Shown piece by piece: positions 49,483 to 57,330 of a stretch of 64,000 nt of DNA. Positions within the stretch are counted from its first letter, which is position 1. Each line of letters opens with the position of its first letter. Made by a program: the position numbers and the translations under genes. This DNA is from Bacteroidales bacterium (GTDB lineage Bacteria; Bacteroidota; Bacteroidia; Bacteroidales; F082), in contig JAILDR010000007.1 of the NCBI GenBank assembly GCA_024689285.1, positions 1 to 64,000 of the forward strand, in the 5' to 3' direction. The notes under the pieces are model-generated. The model was not told where the DNA came from. It made no database searches and saw only the letters and a list, made by a program, of their open reading frames with translations.

Positions 49483-49802
49483 CTCTTCAGCTCCTTGATT
49501 TCGTTACTGCTAACCGCGTCAACCTTTGCAGGCTCGTGACGCTCGATGTGGTAGTCCGGGAGGCGGTTGCCAGCCTCGTCGAACCAGGCTCGCTTCTTGG
49601 ATGAATACTGGAGAACCTTCTTCTCCAGCAGCCAGGCTGCAATCCAATAGGCATCCGACTTCTGCACCTCGAAGTCGGGGCCAAACACTTGCGAAGCGGG
49701 GATGATGTCGGAGCTGCCATCGAAGGCCGTGGCCTTGAAAGCCTTGGGGCTAATCCTCACAAGGCTTTCAAGACGCACACTGTAGCACAAGGTCTTTTTC
49801 AT
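49479..49802 (-). CDS. 107-residue phage protein
   Basis: Starts MKKTLCYSVRLESLVRIS; basic, mixed fold, with a WFDEAGNRLPDYHIE segment. ATGA overlap with the helicase start. Unknown; operon position suggests a DNA-metabolism accessory. Confidence 0.6.
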   Translation of the reverse strand: MKKTLCYSVRLESLVRISPKAFKATAFDGSSDIIPASQVFGPDFEVQKSDAYWIAAWLLEKKVLQYSSKKRAWFDEAGNRLPDYHIERHEPAKVDAVSSNEIKELKR

Positions 49803-49803
49803 A

Positions 49804-50055
49804 TCAGTAGAGTGTTACAGCGTTAATATCCGTAATGACATCGGCATCCGAGCAACCGACATAAGGCAGGTGGCGCCATGTGCCATCCTCAACCTTAATG
49901 AATTGCTGTCTTCTGGTGGGAGTCTCGCAAATCAAATTCTTGATCTCGACCTTGAATTTGTAGTTGCAGAAGTCCAAGGCACGGGCAAAGCTCTCAGCCT
50001 TGAATGAGTACTCGGTGTTGGTAGGTCCGTAAATTGCGGTGAAATCGTATAACAT
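49804..50055 (-). CDS. 83-residue phage protein
   Basis: From ATG 50055 (MLYDFTAIYGPTNTEYSFKA). Small beta-rich protein of the accessory operon. No family recognised. Confidence 0.55.
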   Translation of the reverse strand: MLYDFTAIYGPTNTEYSFKAESFARALDFCNYKFKVEIKNLICETPTRRQQFIKVEDGTWRHLPYVGCSDADVITDINAVTLY

Positions 50056-50098
50056 AGTTTTTGTCGCCAGTTTTATCCAGTTGGCTCGTCTGTTTTGA

Positions 50099-50335
50099 TT
50101 ATTTAATTGTGATAGTGATGGTGTTGGCGTTGAAGTCCATGATGCAATCAACTTGCACGTCTTTGCAATCATTCCTGTAGCCAGTAGTCTTGAAGTTATC
50201 CCAGCTCATGCAGTGACCTTTAAAATTCTTTTCGATGCCGAAGGATTCCTTTACAAATTCATGGCACATTTCCAAGTACTCTCCTGCACAATGGTCGCGG
50301 TTGATTCTGCTGTCTTTAATTGTCGTAGTTTTCAT
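50099..50335 (-). CDS. 78-residue phage protein, first of the accessory operon
   Basis: From ATG 50335 (MKTTTIKDSRINRDHCAGEY), with several Cys/His residues. A -7 box lies 54 bases upstream. Unknown function. Confidence 0.55.
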   Translation of the reverse strand: MKTTTIKDSRINRDHCAGEYLEMCHEFVKESFGIEKNFKGHCMSWDNFKTTGYRNDCKDVQVDCIMDFNANTITITIK

Positions 50336-50388
50336 TTTTTTTTGTCGCCGGTTTGGTCGGTTGGCTCTTCCGTTCTTGTTTGATGATG

Positions 50389-50396
50389 CAAAGATA
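50389..50396 (-). promoter_or_regulatory. Bacteroidetes -7 box (TATCTTTG) of the accessory operon
   Basis: Exact minus-strand match ahead of ATG 50335. A plus-strand match (50454-50461) and a second minus-strand TATTTTTG (50623-50630) lie nearby in AT-rich DNA. Confidence 0.6.
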
Positions 50397-50654
50397 ATAC
50401 TTTTTTGTTTATGTATATACAAAAACAAGAGTTTTTTTTTAATTATTTTTCATTATCTTTGTAAATCATTGATATTTGTACACTTACAAAATAGGAAATT
50501 TTTTCCACTTTTCATCAAATTTCTCCATACAAAATCAAGTTTTGCAATCAGTTTCAATCAGCTTTGCTCACGTTAAGTTTTCCGCGAAAAATGTAGCATA
50601 TTCTGCGCTTTTTAAGATGGTGCAAAAATACCACCCCCTATACAGCTAAAAGTG
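50397..50654. other. AT-rich intergenic region without clear gene
   Basis: A minus-strand -7 box at 50623-50630 would start a transcript of about 220 bases before the next promoter. The only frame of note is a 14-codon one (MEKFDEKWKKFPIL). No strong hairpins. It could be a leader or small RNA; nothing firmer can be said. Confidence 0.35.
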
Positions 50655-50696
50655 AAAAAAACCGCCGCCTGCAAGTCCTCCGAGACGCCGCAGGCG
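50655..50696 (-). terminator. Terminator-type hairpin with T run
   Basis: CGCCTGC (666-672) pairs with GCAGGCG (690-696); seven T follow on the minus strand. Confidence 0.7.
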
Positions 50697-50765
50697 TCGA
50701 AAATTTCATACCATATCAAGAAAAAGAACAATTCAGCCTATCTAATTCTCACGCTCTCAACAAAC

Positions 50766-50798
50766 AACGCCGCCGATTTTGCAAAAATCGGCGGCGTT
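50766..50798. terminator. Perfect long hairpin downstream of the DUF3871-like gene
   Basis: AACGCCGCCGATTTT (766-780) pairs with its complement at 784-798. Little T run, so it is probably an RNA-end-stabilising hairpin or a weak terminator. Confidence 0.6.
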
Positions 50799-50893
50799 TC
50801 CGTCGGAAGACCTCGCGCCGCCCTCCCGAGACGGGGGCAATTGCCTCCCTCACTTTGCGAAATATGCGGGGGCTGGTGTCGGTGTCGGATGTC

Positions 50894-50920
50894 GGGACGG
50901 AGTCGCGCCGACTCCGTCCC
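50894..50920. repeat. 12-bp perfect inverted repeat after the DUF3871-like gene
   Basis: GGGACGGAGTCG and its complement flank CGC. It is the third strong hairpin within 270 bases. Confidence 0.7.
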
Positions 50921-50932
50921 TCTCTCCCTCCG

Positions 50933-51850
50933 TCAACAGTTCAACAGCGGCTGTCTCTCCGTCTCAACTGCCGCCATCATATCAAAAAGGGCGGCATTGG
51001 TGGGGATAATACGCGGCATGTCGGCGGTCGTTGGCTTGTGTACCTCGGTCGCAAGGTTCAAAAATTCCCATGCTGTAAGGCTGTCCGACAACATTAGGCG
51101 CTCCGTCAGATGTTCGGCGAATATTGACAACTGCGCCTGATTGAGGGGCGCAACTTTCACACGGTCGCGGATTGCCTTGGTGCGGCTGTCTGCGGCTACC
51201 CTCATACAATTAAGGAGACCTAAATACATTAACGCGGTCGGGCGGTCGAGGCGTTGCGCCTTTAGCCTCTCAATCCGTTGGCGGTCGTTGTCGGTGATGG
51301 TGGCGGCGTTGTCAAGCCATCTTTCCACCGTGCCGAAAAGTTCATTAATACTGCCTTGGTCGTTGCCCTTGCTTATTGCGGTGTGTTCTGCGCCTAAAAT
51401 GGTCTGATTGCGGCAAATGGTGACGCGCTGACCGATTGCCACTTGTACGCCATCTTGGTGGAAAGTTAGGGCGATATTCGTGCATTTCTCGCCATCATCG
51501 TATTTCATAAGGTTAAGCGTACAAAACACACGGCGCAAAATGTGCGCTTCTACGGCGTGGGGCATGGTCACGGCCTCCACCTGGGGCAATAACACGACAC
51601 CAGGCGCGGACTTGCTCGCGTTTTGCGCTGCCCATAGGTCGGACACAATCGGCATAAGGCCACGACTTTCGGCGGCGTCCGCTATCCGTTCAATCGCTTC
51701 ATAATGATAAAAGCCTTTCAGCGGTCGGCCAAAAATGTCGTTTTCCTTGTGCGTCCTCTTGAGGGTGTCAAGGGTTAATTCGATGTTCTTTTCTGCCTCA
51801 AAATCAAAAGTTTGGGCGTTTTCGATGTTGTTTAATTGTTGTAAATACAT
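50933..51850 (-). CDS. DUF3871-like protein
   Basis: From ATG 51850 the 305-residue protein has FGRPLKGFYHYEAIERI, VVLLPQVEAVTMPHAVEAHI and VQVAIGQRVTICRNQTI, the order seen in DUF3871/DUF932-like proteins of Bacteroides mobile elements. Biochemical function unknown; the relatives are linked with plasmids, transposons and anti-restriction-like contexts. Confidence 0.7.
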   Translation of the reverse strand: MYLQQLNNIENAQTFDFEAEKNIELTLDTLKRTHKENDIFGRPLKGFYHYEAIERIADAAESRGLMPIVSDLWAAQNASKSAPGVVLLPQVEAVTMPHAVEAHILRRVFCTLNLMKYDDGEKCTNIALTFHQDGVQVAIGQRVTICRNQTILGAEHTAISKGNDQGSINELFGTVERWLDNAATITDNDRQRIERLKAQRLDRPTALMYLGLLNCMRVAADSRTKAIRDRVKVAPLNQAQLSIFAEHLTERLMLSDSLTAWEFLNLATEVHKPTTADMPRIIPTNAALFDMMAAVETERQPLLNC

Positions 51851-51890
51851 AATATTGGGCACGCAACTGGGCGGCGTGTCTGCCTCTTGA

Positions 51891-52388
51891 TTAGTTAATA
51901 TTAGGATAAAGTCTTTGTAGGTTCTTAATTGGTTGGGAATTGGTGGCGGCGGCATAGGCAAAGACAATCCCACCACCAACGGCACGGACTGCGGCGGCGG
52001 CTGTCGTTCCCGTGGCTACCACATTATCAATAATGATAATCCGTTTATCAGTTGGCAACGGCTGGGAAAGATAAAAGCCTAATTTTTTGGGCAAAATATG
52101 CCTGCCTTGTTTCTTTAGGTTGTAGAGGGTTTCGCGTGGTGTGCCTTTCAGATAGTCGCAAACCTCGGCGGCGGTCTCTCTTGCAATCCGTTTGCAGAGT
52201 TCCAAAGTATAGGTGGCCTTTCCCGTGTGGCTGGGCATTGGAACAAGTACAGCATTAGTCGGGATGTATTTCACCATCTCGGCGGCGGCTTTAGACACTG
52301 CCCATCTTTCGCCCTCTTTCATCGCGTGTGCGGTCTCGCTTCTACGGTTTGCCCTATAGTTGCCAGTTGCAAAATATCTCGTTTCCAT
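51891..52388 (-). CDS. Phosphoribosyltransferase-fold protein
   Basis: From ATG 52388 the protein has 165 residues with the PRPP-binding motif RIIIIDNVVATGTTAAAA near the C-terminus, and VLVPMPSHTGKATY in the middle, as in ComF-like PRTases. It may salvage a nucleobase or be a ComF-type helper protein. It starts 4 bases after the 47-residue gene. Confidence 0.78.
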   Translation of the reverse strand: METRYFATGNYRANRRSETAHAMKEGERWAVSKAAAEMVKYIPTNAVLVPMPSHTGKATYTLELCKRIARETAAEVCDYLKGTPRETLYNLKKQGRHILPKKLGFYLSQPLPTDKRIIIIDNVVATGTTAAAAVRAVGGGIVFAYAAATNSQPIKNLQRLYPNIN

Positions 52389-52392
52389 GGCT

Positions 52393-52536
52393 TCAACGAA
52401 TTGAGTAGTACATTTTTTCAAGTTGTCCAAGACTCAAGCCTGTTTCAGCTTGTATCTGTGCCAAGTCATCATAATTTTCCACGCCTCGTGCAATCAAATT
52501 TCTGGCGTTCTCTTTCGGGTTGTAGGTGTTTTCCAT
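52393..52536 (-). CDS. 47-residue helical protein
   Basis: ATG 52536, product MENTYNPKENARNLIARGVE then two helices ending KMYYSIR. It is immediately upstream of the PRTase start, with tight spacing that supports co-translation. Function unknown. Confidence 0.65.
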   Translation of the reverse strand: MENTYNPKENARNLIARGVENYDDLAQIQAETGLSLGQLEKMYYSIR

Positions 52537-53140
52537 ATCAGTTGAGTTTTGAGATTTATTCTTTTTGGTTTGAGCCGGTAACTTTTTTAACTAATTCGTT
52601 CACTTTCAGCATTTTTTTAATTCATTCCCCCAGGAATCACCGTATAACTTTTTGCTGCTTGAAGAGAGTAGGCGGTAGCAATGCAATGGCGCGTCGAAAA
52701 ATACTACCCGTAGGTGTGGAGATTTTTCAAAAGACGCGCTCCGTATCACCATTGCATTGCAGATACCGCCGAAACTATCTTTGCAGCAGGAAAGTATACA
52801 TCAGGGGATCCTTGGGGAATACCACGGCAAAGTGCTGAAACTGTGAACACCGCTTGAAAAAACTCGCGAAGCGTTAACGACCGCCGATTAGGCGTTAAAC
52901 AAATAGCGTGGTAAGGGCGGGAGACCGGAGCGTAGGAAACGCCCATGTGCGTAAGGGGAAGGCGACAGTCCCGAAAGTGTCCTTTAGGGCATAGCCATGA
53001 GCAATGGTCTGGCACAGACGATTGCCATAGCAACGCCCGTTAAAAAGGACTCTTTCATAGGGGACCGTCGACTTTCTTTCGGGGAGGAGATGGAACGGTT
53101 ACGGAGTGGAGGGATTCCGCCGTGCGATGGATATAGAAAA

Positions 53141-53182
53141 CCCCGGCAGGAGGTCGTGAGACTTCCTGTCGGGGTTTTCTTC
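53141..53182 (+). terminator. 18-bp hairpin, internal or terminator
   Basis: AAAACCCCGGCAGGAGGT pairs with its partner ending in GGGGTTTT, with two G-U pairs in plus-strand sense. TTTT then follows C. It may end the upstream RNA or be an internal stem. Confidence 0.6.
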
Positions 53183-53259
53183 CGCTTCGGCCTGTACGCT
53201 GTCAGGTTCTTGGCACAAGAGCCTGGCAGAGGCGGCAGACTGTCGGCTGTGCCTCACAG

Positions 53260-53468
53260 AGGCTCTGTCGACAGGCTGACGGGCTCTAAAGCGGCAATGG
53301 TGCAGAAATAGACCGTGGCCGTAGTGAAGCCAGCGGAACGAAGCGCCACAGCCTATTTCGGCATGGTTGCCGCGTGCGTCATGCGGTAGAAGCGAGTATG
53401 AGACGAAGCCGCTTGCGAGTCGAATATGTCTGAGCGGATGACGCGACCCGCTTAGGCGGGGGACGCCC
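53260..53468 (+). ncRNA. Structured RNA, copy B of the two-copy family
   Basis: 209 bases matching copy A (26643-26847). Shared blocks include TAGAAGCGAGTATGAGACG (53387-53405), GTCGAATATG and GAGCGGAT. Outer helix 374-380 with 462-468, and GCG 383-385 with CGC 442-444, keep pairing although the bases differ from copy A. CCCGC-TTAG-GCGGG is a perfect hairpin here. Confidence 0.75.
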
Positions 53469-53681
53469 TCATTATTATCATATCATTTTATTCTCTCATT
53501 TTATCTATCATTCTGCCATATTCGTTAAGAAAAAGACTTATTGCAATTCAGCCTTTTACACCCGTCTTGGATTTCCTACGCAAATAAAACTGTCAAATTA
53601 AGTCGCATATCAGTCAAATAAACGTCAAATTAAGCCTGTTCAAATCCGCTTAATCAGCAGTCAACGATTAACTTATTGGTT

Positions 53682-55274
53682 TTACCCGTAAATAAATCCG
53701 TCGTCATCGTAGGGCATAGTAAGGCAACCGAGGAAGTTCGTATCCCATGCGTCCGTCGCGTCGGTTCTATATTCCAAGGGCAGGTTGGTATCACTTTCCA
53801 CAGTCTTCTCCCCAGACTTGTCTTTCTTGATACCCTTCTCCCCTATCACCAGCTCTGCAAGAGACATAGCCTGCATCATTTCTTCGTTGTTGTCGGCATT
53901 AAACACAGGGAACAGTTTCTCTCTACCCTCGAAAGCCTCGTTGATAAGCTTGTGTTTCTTGGAGTGTGCCATTGGATTGCCAAGATACTTATCCTTGACA
54001 TACCATCCGTGTTTCTGGAACTCGTCATGTACTATATTATAGGCGGCGTGCCCTACCTCGACATAACCGGTTGCTAAGGCGGTGGAGTCGTAGTAGTAGA
54101 ACACCGTCTTACATGGGTGCTGCTCGTAGTATTCACAAAATAGCTGGATAACTTCGCGGAGGCGTTGGCGGTTTTTTGTATAGAAACTCTTCAAGGTTTT
54201 GTGCTTGTTGCCCTGCACTTGTGCGGCCACAAGCCAGTTGATGAGTGCTCCGTAGTCGAAGCTTACGGCGATGGGCTTATTGCGTTCCACGTCCAGGTCA
54301 AGAAGGCAATTATACTTTTGCTCCTTGTAGTCATTCAGTTTGCTGTTATCTGTCGCATGGTAACTGTGGAGGCTCTTATCAAAGCTTTCATAAAACATTC
54401 CTTCCACTTTATCGATACGCTTGCATAGAATTGAGGTGCGGTATACCAATCCAGTAAGGTTACGCTCACACCGCTTCACATAGTCTGTACCCACCACTTT
54501 AATATTATCAAAGATTGGTCTTTCTTGATAATATAGGGCCTTGGAGCGAAGAAGGTTGATATTGCGAGTAAGGAAAGCAATCCGCTTGGCTGTATAGGTG
54601 TTTTGCGGCACGCTCTGAAGCCTGACTATCTCCTGGTGCATCCCAATGATAGCCTGGCAAAGCTTTGGATCATATTCTTTCTCATACTTCTTTATCAGCC
54701 AAAGCCCCTCCTTATTGGTTGGCATATCCGTGTAGAAATGCACACCCCAAAGATGTGGATATTGGGCGGGGTCATTAAAGTATCTGGATGAACCGCCAAT
54801 AGCGGGGAATATCTCGTTGGAGAGTTTGTCGTAGTCCAACCCCTTGGCTTCGTCACCGACGAGCCAATGGATGGTCATGGAGTTGGCAGACAGCACAACC
54901 TCTTGGCTGACAATCACCATAAGTGTGCCGTTGGCAAACCAAACCACATCCTTAAGGTCAGACGGGCAGAACAGCGGTTCTTTGAATCCAAGGCGTTTGT
55001 CTGGGCGGTGGCCAATCACATAATGAATGCCACGTTTCCATCCAAACATATCTTCCAAGGCCATAAGAGCGGCAGGAAGTGTTCTGCTGTGCGCTTGTCT
55101 AAAGCTGCTGGCGACGAACACGCCGAGGCTACCAGGCATTTCTTCCACATTCTCCTTGATACGCAATGCCACGATATACGACTTACCCCAGCGACGGCTA
55201 CATATATTAATAGAGTCTCGTGCGCTGCAGGCATACCATAAGTATTGTCCAAGATGTAGGTAAGCTTTCCTCAT
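53682..55274 (-). CDS. terL: Terminase large subunit
   Basis: The 530-residue protein has Walker A SRRWGKS (26-32), Walker B IHWLVGDEAKG, and the RNase-H-type nuclease acidic residues in VSFDYGALI, FYYYDSTA and ATDAWDT. It cuts and pumps DNA into heads. Its start overlaps the upstream small-terminase-like gene by 4 bases. The giant RNA region lies just downstream, on the other strand. Confidence 0.92.
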   Translation of the reverse strand: MRKAYLHLGQYLWYACSARDSINICSRRWGKSYIVALRIKENVEEMPGSLGVFVASSFRQAHSRTLPAALMALEDMFGWKRGIHYVIGHRPDKRLGFKEPLFCPSDLKDVVWFANGTLMVIVSQEVVLSANSMTIHWLVGDEAKGLDYDKLSNEIFPAIGGSSRYFNDPAQYPHLWGVHFYTDMPTNKEGLWLIKKYEKEYDPKLCQAIIGMHQEIVRLQSVPQNTYTAKRIAFLTRNINLLRSKALYYQERPIFDNIKVVGTDYVKRCERNLTGLVYRTSILCKRIDKVEGMFYESFDKSLHSYHATDNSKLNDYKEQKYNCLLDLDVERNKPIAVSFDYGALINWLVAAQVQGNKHKTLKSFYTKNRQRLREVIQLFCEYYEQHPCKTVFYYYDSTALATGYVEVGHAAYNIVHDEFQKHGWYVKDKYLGNPMAHSKKHKLINEAFEGREKLFPVFNADNNEEMMQAMSLAELVIGEKGIKKDKSGEKTVESDTNLPLEYRTDATDAWDTNFLGCLTMPYDDDGFIYG

Positions 55275-55852
55275 TCTGTTGTTTCTTCTGTTGTCGTCAC
55301 TTCCTCGAAAGGCACATCCTCAATGCCGTATTTCTTTTTCAGTCTGTCGATTTCCTGCTGTTCAGGCACGGAAATATTGATTCCCAAGACCGTCGGGTCG
55401 AGGGTTATCATCGTAGGATCGCGCTTCAGGTATTGCTGTGCGTTCAGGAGTTCGCCTTCATCCTCGTTGGTGTTGAAGGCTTTCGCCAGTACTTTTGCAA
55501 TCTTTGTCAGCTGGTCCGACAGCTTGTAGTTGCCAGCTTTGGCCGCCGTGTATGCTTCCTCCGTCAGGAACTCTACCTTTTGGCGTACCCAATTCTTATG
55601 GGAGGCTTGGACGTTACCAAGGCAGTAATTGGCATATAGGATGATGTTGTACGCTTGTCTCTTGGATATGTTGTATTTATTAACCAAGTAATTGCGTAGT
55701 TTGACACGGCTATACATTGGCCGTTGCAGTTGCAGGTTATAACAGTCTGTCACCTGTTCCAACAGATCCTGTTGGGAAGGTGTCAGCGGAGTTCTCTTCT
55801 CCGGTTCCATGAACATATTGTTCATGATGATGTCCATGTTTTCCTCACGCAT
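55271..55852 (-). CDS. Terminase small subunit-like protein
   Basis: The 193-residue protein has a helix-turn-helix-like YLVNKYNISKRQAYNIIL, a helical body and an acidic tail. It sits immediately before TerL, as TerS usually does, and should recognise the packaging site. Confidence 0.65.
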   Translation of the reverse strand: MREENMDIIMNNMFMEPEKRTPLTPSQQDLLEQVTDCYNLQLQRPMYSRVKLRNYLVNKYNISKRQAYNIILYANYCLGNVQASHKNWVRQKVEFLTEEAYTAAKAGNYKLSDQLTKIAKVLAKAFNTNEDEGELLNAQQYLKRDPTMITLDPTVLGINISVPEQQEIDRLKKKYGIEDVPFEEVTTTEETTE

Positions 55853-56192
55853 CTTCTTCCATGATTTGTTGTGCCAGATATTCCTTCATGTCCTGTGAGG
55901 CTTGCGGGTTGCCAGCCATAGCGAAGCGAGCAGTGTCGAAGCGGAGCCTGATAGAAGTGCGGAGCTTACCGCGTTTGTAGGCTATATGTATCGGGTTGGC
56001 TTCTTCAAAAGCAATGATATTGCGCAGTTCCTCGGTTCCAACACCGATGAAAAGCGCAATATCCGGGATGGAAAAATAGAGTGCCGCCAGTTCCTCCACT
56101 TTGTTTTCAATTGGCAAGGTAGACAGCCGATTCAAGAATTGTTCGGATGTCTCTTGTGATTTGTTCGATTTCTTTGGGTCTGTCTGTTCCAT
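55845..56192 (-). CDS. Second small-terminase-like or HTH protein
   Basis: The 115-residue protein has ALYFSIPDIALFIGVGTEEL, a helix-turn-helix pattern, then RGKLRTSIRLRFDTARFAMAGNP, a layout common in TerS oligomerisation segments. It overlaps the PLD-like gene by 86 bases out of frame and the next gene by 8. Confidence 0.55.
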   Translation of the reverse strand: MEQTDPKKSNKSQETSEQFLNRLSTLPIENKVEELAALYFSIPDIALFIGVGTEELRNIIAFEEANPIHIAYKRGKLRTSIRLRFDTARFAMAGNPQASQDMKEYLAQQIMEEDA

Positions 56193-56562
56193 AGTAACAC
56201 TCGTTACGGTAATTATTGGTAGCGTTGGCCGACGTGATGACGGCTACAGTTTTCGTTTTTCCTTTGCTCATGTAGAGTTTCGCGTGGCTGTCGGTGAGGT
56301 AAGCTTCGTCGGCTACTAATAAGATTTGGTCAAGTTTCTCCCGATGTCTCACCATAACCTGTTGATCCAGGAACAGCGTCACTTTATCCACATTCATATC
56401 CTCTTTCAGTTTCATGAGCTGCCGTAGCCAGCCGTCGGTTACAGAATACGAGAAGATGACGAGTTCGCTATGCGCACCCGTCATCTTCACGATTTCACGG
56501 AGGATTTGCATGGAGTTGACGCGGCTGACGCGCACGCCTGGTATAGTCAGTGGTTCATCCAA
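56107..56562 (-). CDS. Single-HKD phospholipase-D-fold protein
   Basis: The 151-residue protein has DSHAKLYMSKG (His93-x-Lys95) followed by SANATNNYRNE, the HxK and Asn/Glu parts of one PLD/nuclease motif. Single-HKD proteins such as Nuc dimerise to cut DNA. A nuclease or DNA-end role near the terminase is plausible. Confidence 0.72.
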   Translation of the reverse strand: MDEPLTIPGVRVSRVNSMQILREIVKMTGAHSELVIFSYSVTDGWLRQLMKLKEDMNVDKVTLFLDQQVMVRHREKLDQILLVADEAYLTDSHAKLYMSKGKTKTVAVITSANATNNYRNECYYGTDRPKEIEQITRDIRTILESAVYLAN

Positions 56563-57325
56563 TACTTACTCCAACTCCTTTCAGTTTCTCCAAGGTCTCG
56601 GGTTTCATCTCCACTCCTGCTTGGATCATCGCGTCGACGCGGTGCTGCAGCTCGGCCAGCTGGGCGGGCGTGAGGCTCTTTTTGCGGAGGGCTTTGCTGA
56701 TGTAGGCACGGTAGGTGGACACGTCGAAGGCCGGTGTTTCTTTAGCCGGTCCTTCGACAGGCTCAGGAACCTGGCTATTGAACCGTGCAATCTCTTCGTC
56801 AATCTGTTTCCAGTAGTCGTTCACCACGTCAAGGAGGCGCAGCACCTCGGCTCTCCACTTGGCTCTTTCCTCATTGTGAGCCTCTCCTTCCGGCACGTTA
56901 CGCATCTTCAGATGTGCCTGCTGTGCCTCGCGATATGCGTCCTGACGCTTCAGCCAGAGGGTGCGGCACAGCTCGTTGGGCATGTCTTCGAGGCGGGTGT
57001 TCTCATGGCGACGCACGTCGTCCATGGTGATGATAAGGTCGGTGTCGCCGTCTTCCCCGTTGGGAGATTGCGGGTCGTTGCCCGCAATGAGGGGCGCTGG
57101 GGCGGCAGGTTCCTCGCGGTAGTAACCGTTTTCCTTCAGTATACGCTGCACGCCTGGCATACGAAGCTGTTTGTGGATTTCGCTGTGCAGGTGGTTTCGG
57201 TTGTGGGTCGTCTTCAGGTAGTTAACCACACCAAAAGGCGCTTTCACCAAAACAAGGAGGGCTACACCCTCATCGAAGGTGTAGCCGTCCATAGAGTTGA
57301 ATTGCTCTATCCTACTCATAAGCAA
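56555..57325 (-). CDS. Phage protein with C-terminal domain shared with the HIRAN protein
   Basis: The 256-residue protein has a charged helical body, a Pro-rich linker containing a REP-like repeat (EPVEGP), and a C-terminal ~55 residues (YRAYISKALRKKSLTPAQLA...) that line up with the end of the 38149-38928 protein. Position suggests a head or head-tail component. Function unknown. Confidence 0.6.
   Translation of the reverse strand: MLMSRIEQFNSMDGYTFDEGVALLVLVKAPFGVVNYLKTTHNRNHLHSEIHKQLRMPGVQRILKENGYYREEPAAPAPLIAGNDPQSPNGEDGDTDLIITMDDVRRHENTRLEDMPNELCRTLWLKRQDAYREAQQAHLKMRNVPEGEAHNEERAKWRAEVLRLLDVVNDYWKQIDEEIARFNSQVPEPVEGPAKETPAFDVSTYRAYISKALRKKSLTPAQLAELQHRVDAMIQAGVEMKPETLEKLKGVGVSIG
56751..56771 (-). 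repeat. REP-like repeat inside coding sequence
   Basis: A TTCGACAGGCTCA core with short flanking complementarity, coding for Pro-Glu-Pro-Val-Glu-Gly. Related to 37669-37695. Confidence 0.5.
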
Positions 57326-57330
57326 TCCTT

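Larger units (their letters stand above)
52640..53475 (+). ncRNA. Candidate giant structured RNA (~830 nt)
   Basis: About 1.1 kb between the 47-residue gene and the large terminase lacks a credible gene but is full of long stems. At 52642-52799 an arm is closed by GTATA/TATAC and GCTGC/GCAGC and contains 7-bp (671-677/764-770), 12-bp (678-689/749-760) and 7-bp (689-695/733-739) helices. Further: ACCACG/CGTGGT; CAATgGTCTG/CAGACgATTG; an 18-bp hairpin at 53141-53182; a 14-bp hairpin at 53199-53229; then copy B of the repeated RNA. G-U pairs in the last hairpins fit only the plus strand. Length, phage setting and nearby tRNAs recall GOLLD and ROOL RNAs, but identity is not shown. It might also be two RNAs split at 53185. 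Confidence 0.7.

Noticed and set aside
52227..52838. 203-codon plus-strand frame at the start of the RNA region
   Set aside because: It overlaps the PRTase and 47-residue genes antisense and then runs through the long helices; no protein pattern.
52640..53475. Group I or group II intron, retron, or IscB-type guide RNA
   Set aside because: No domain V-like or group I P7-like core was found, no intron-encoded protein, no second RT and no IscB/TnpB gene nearby. A covariance search would be needed to exclude these fully.
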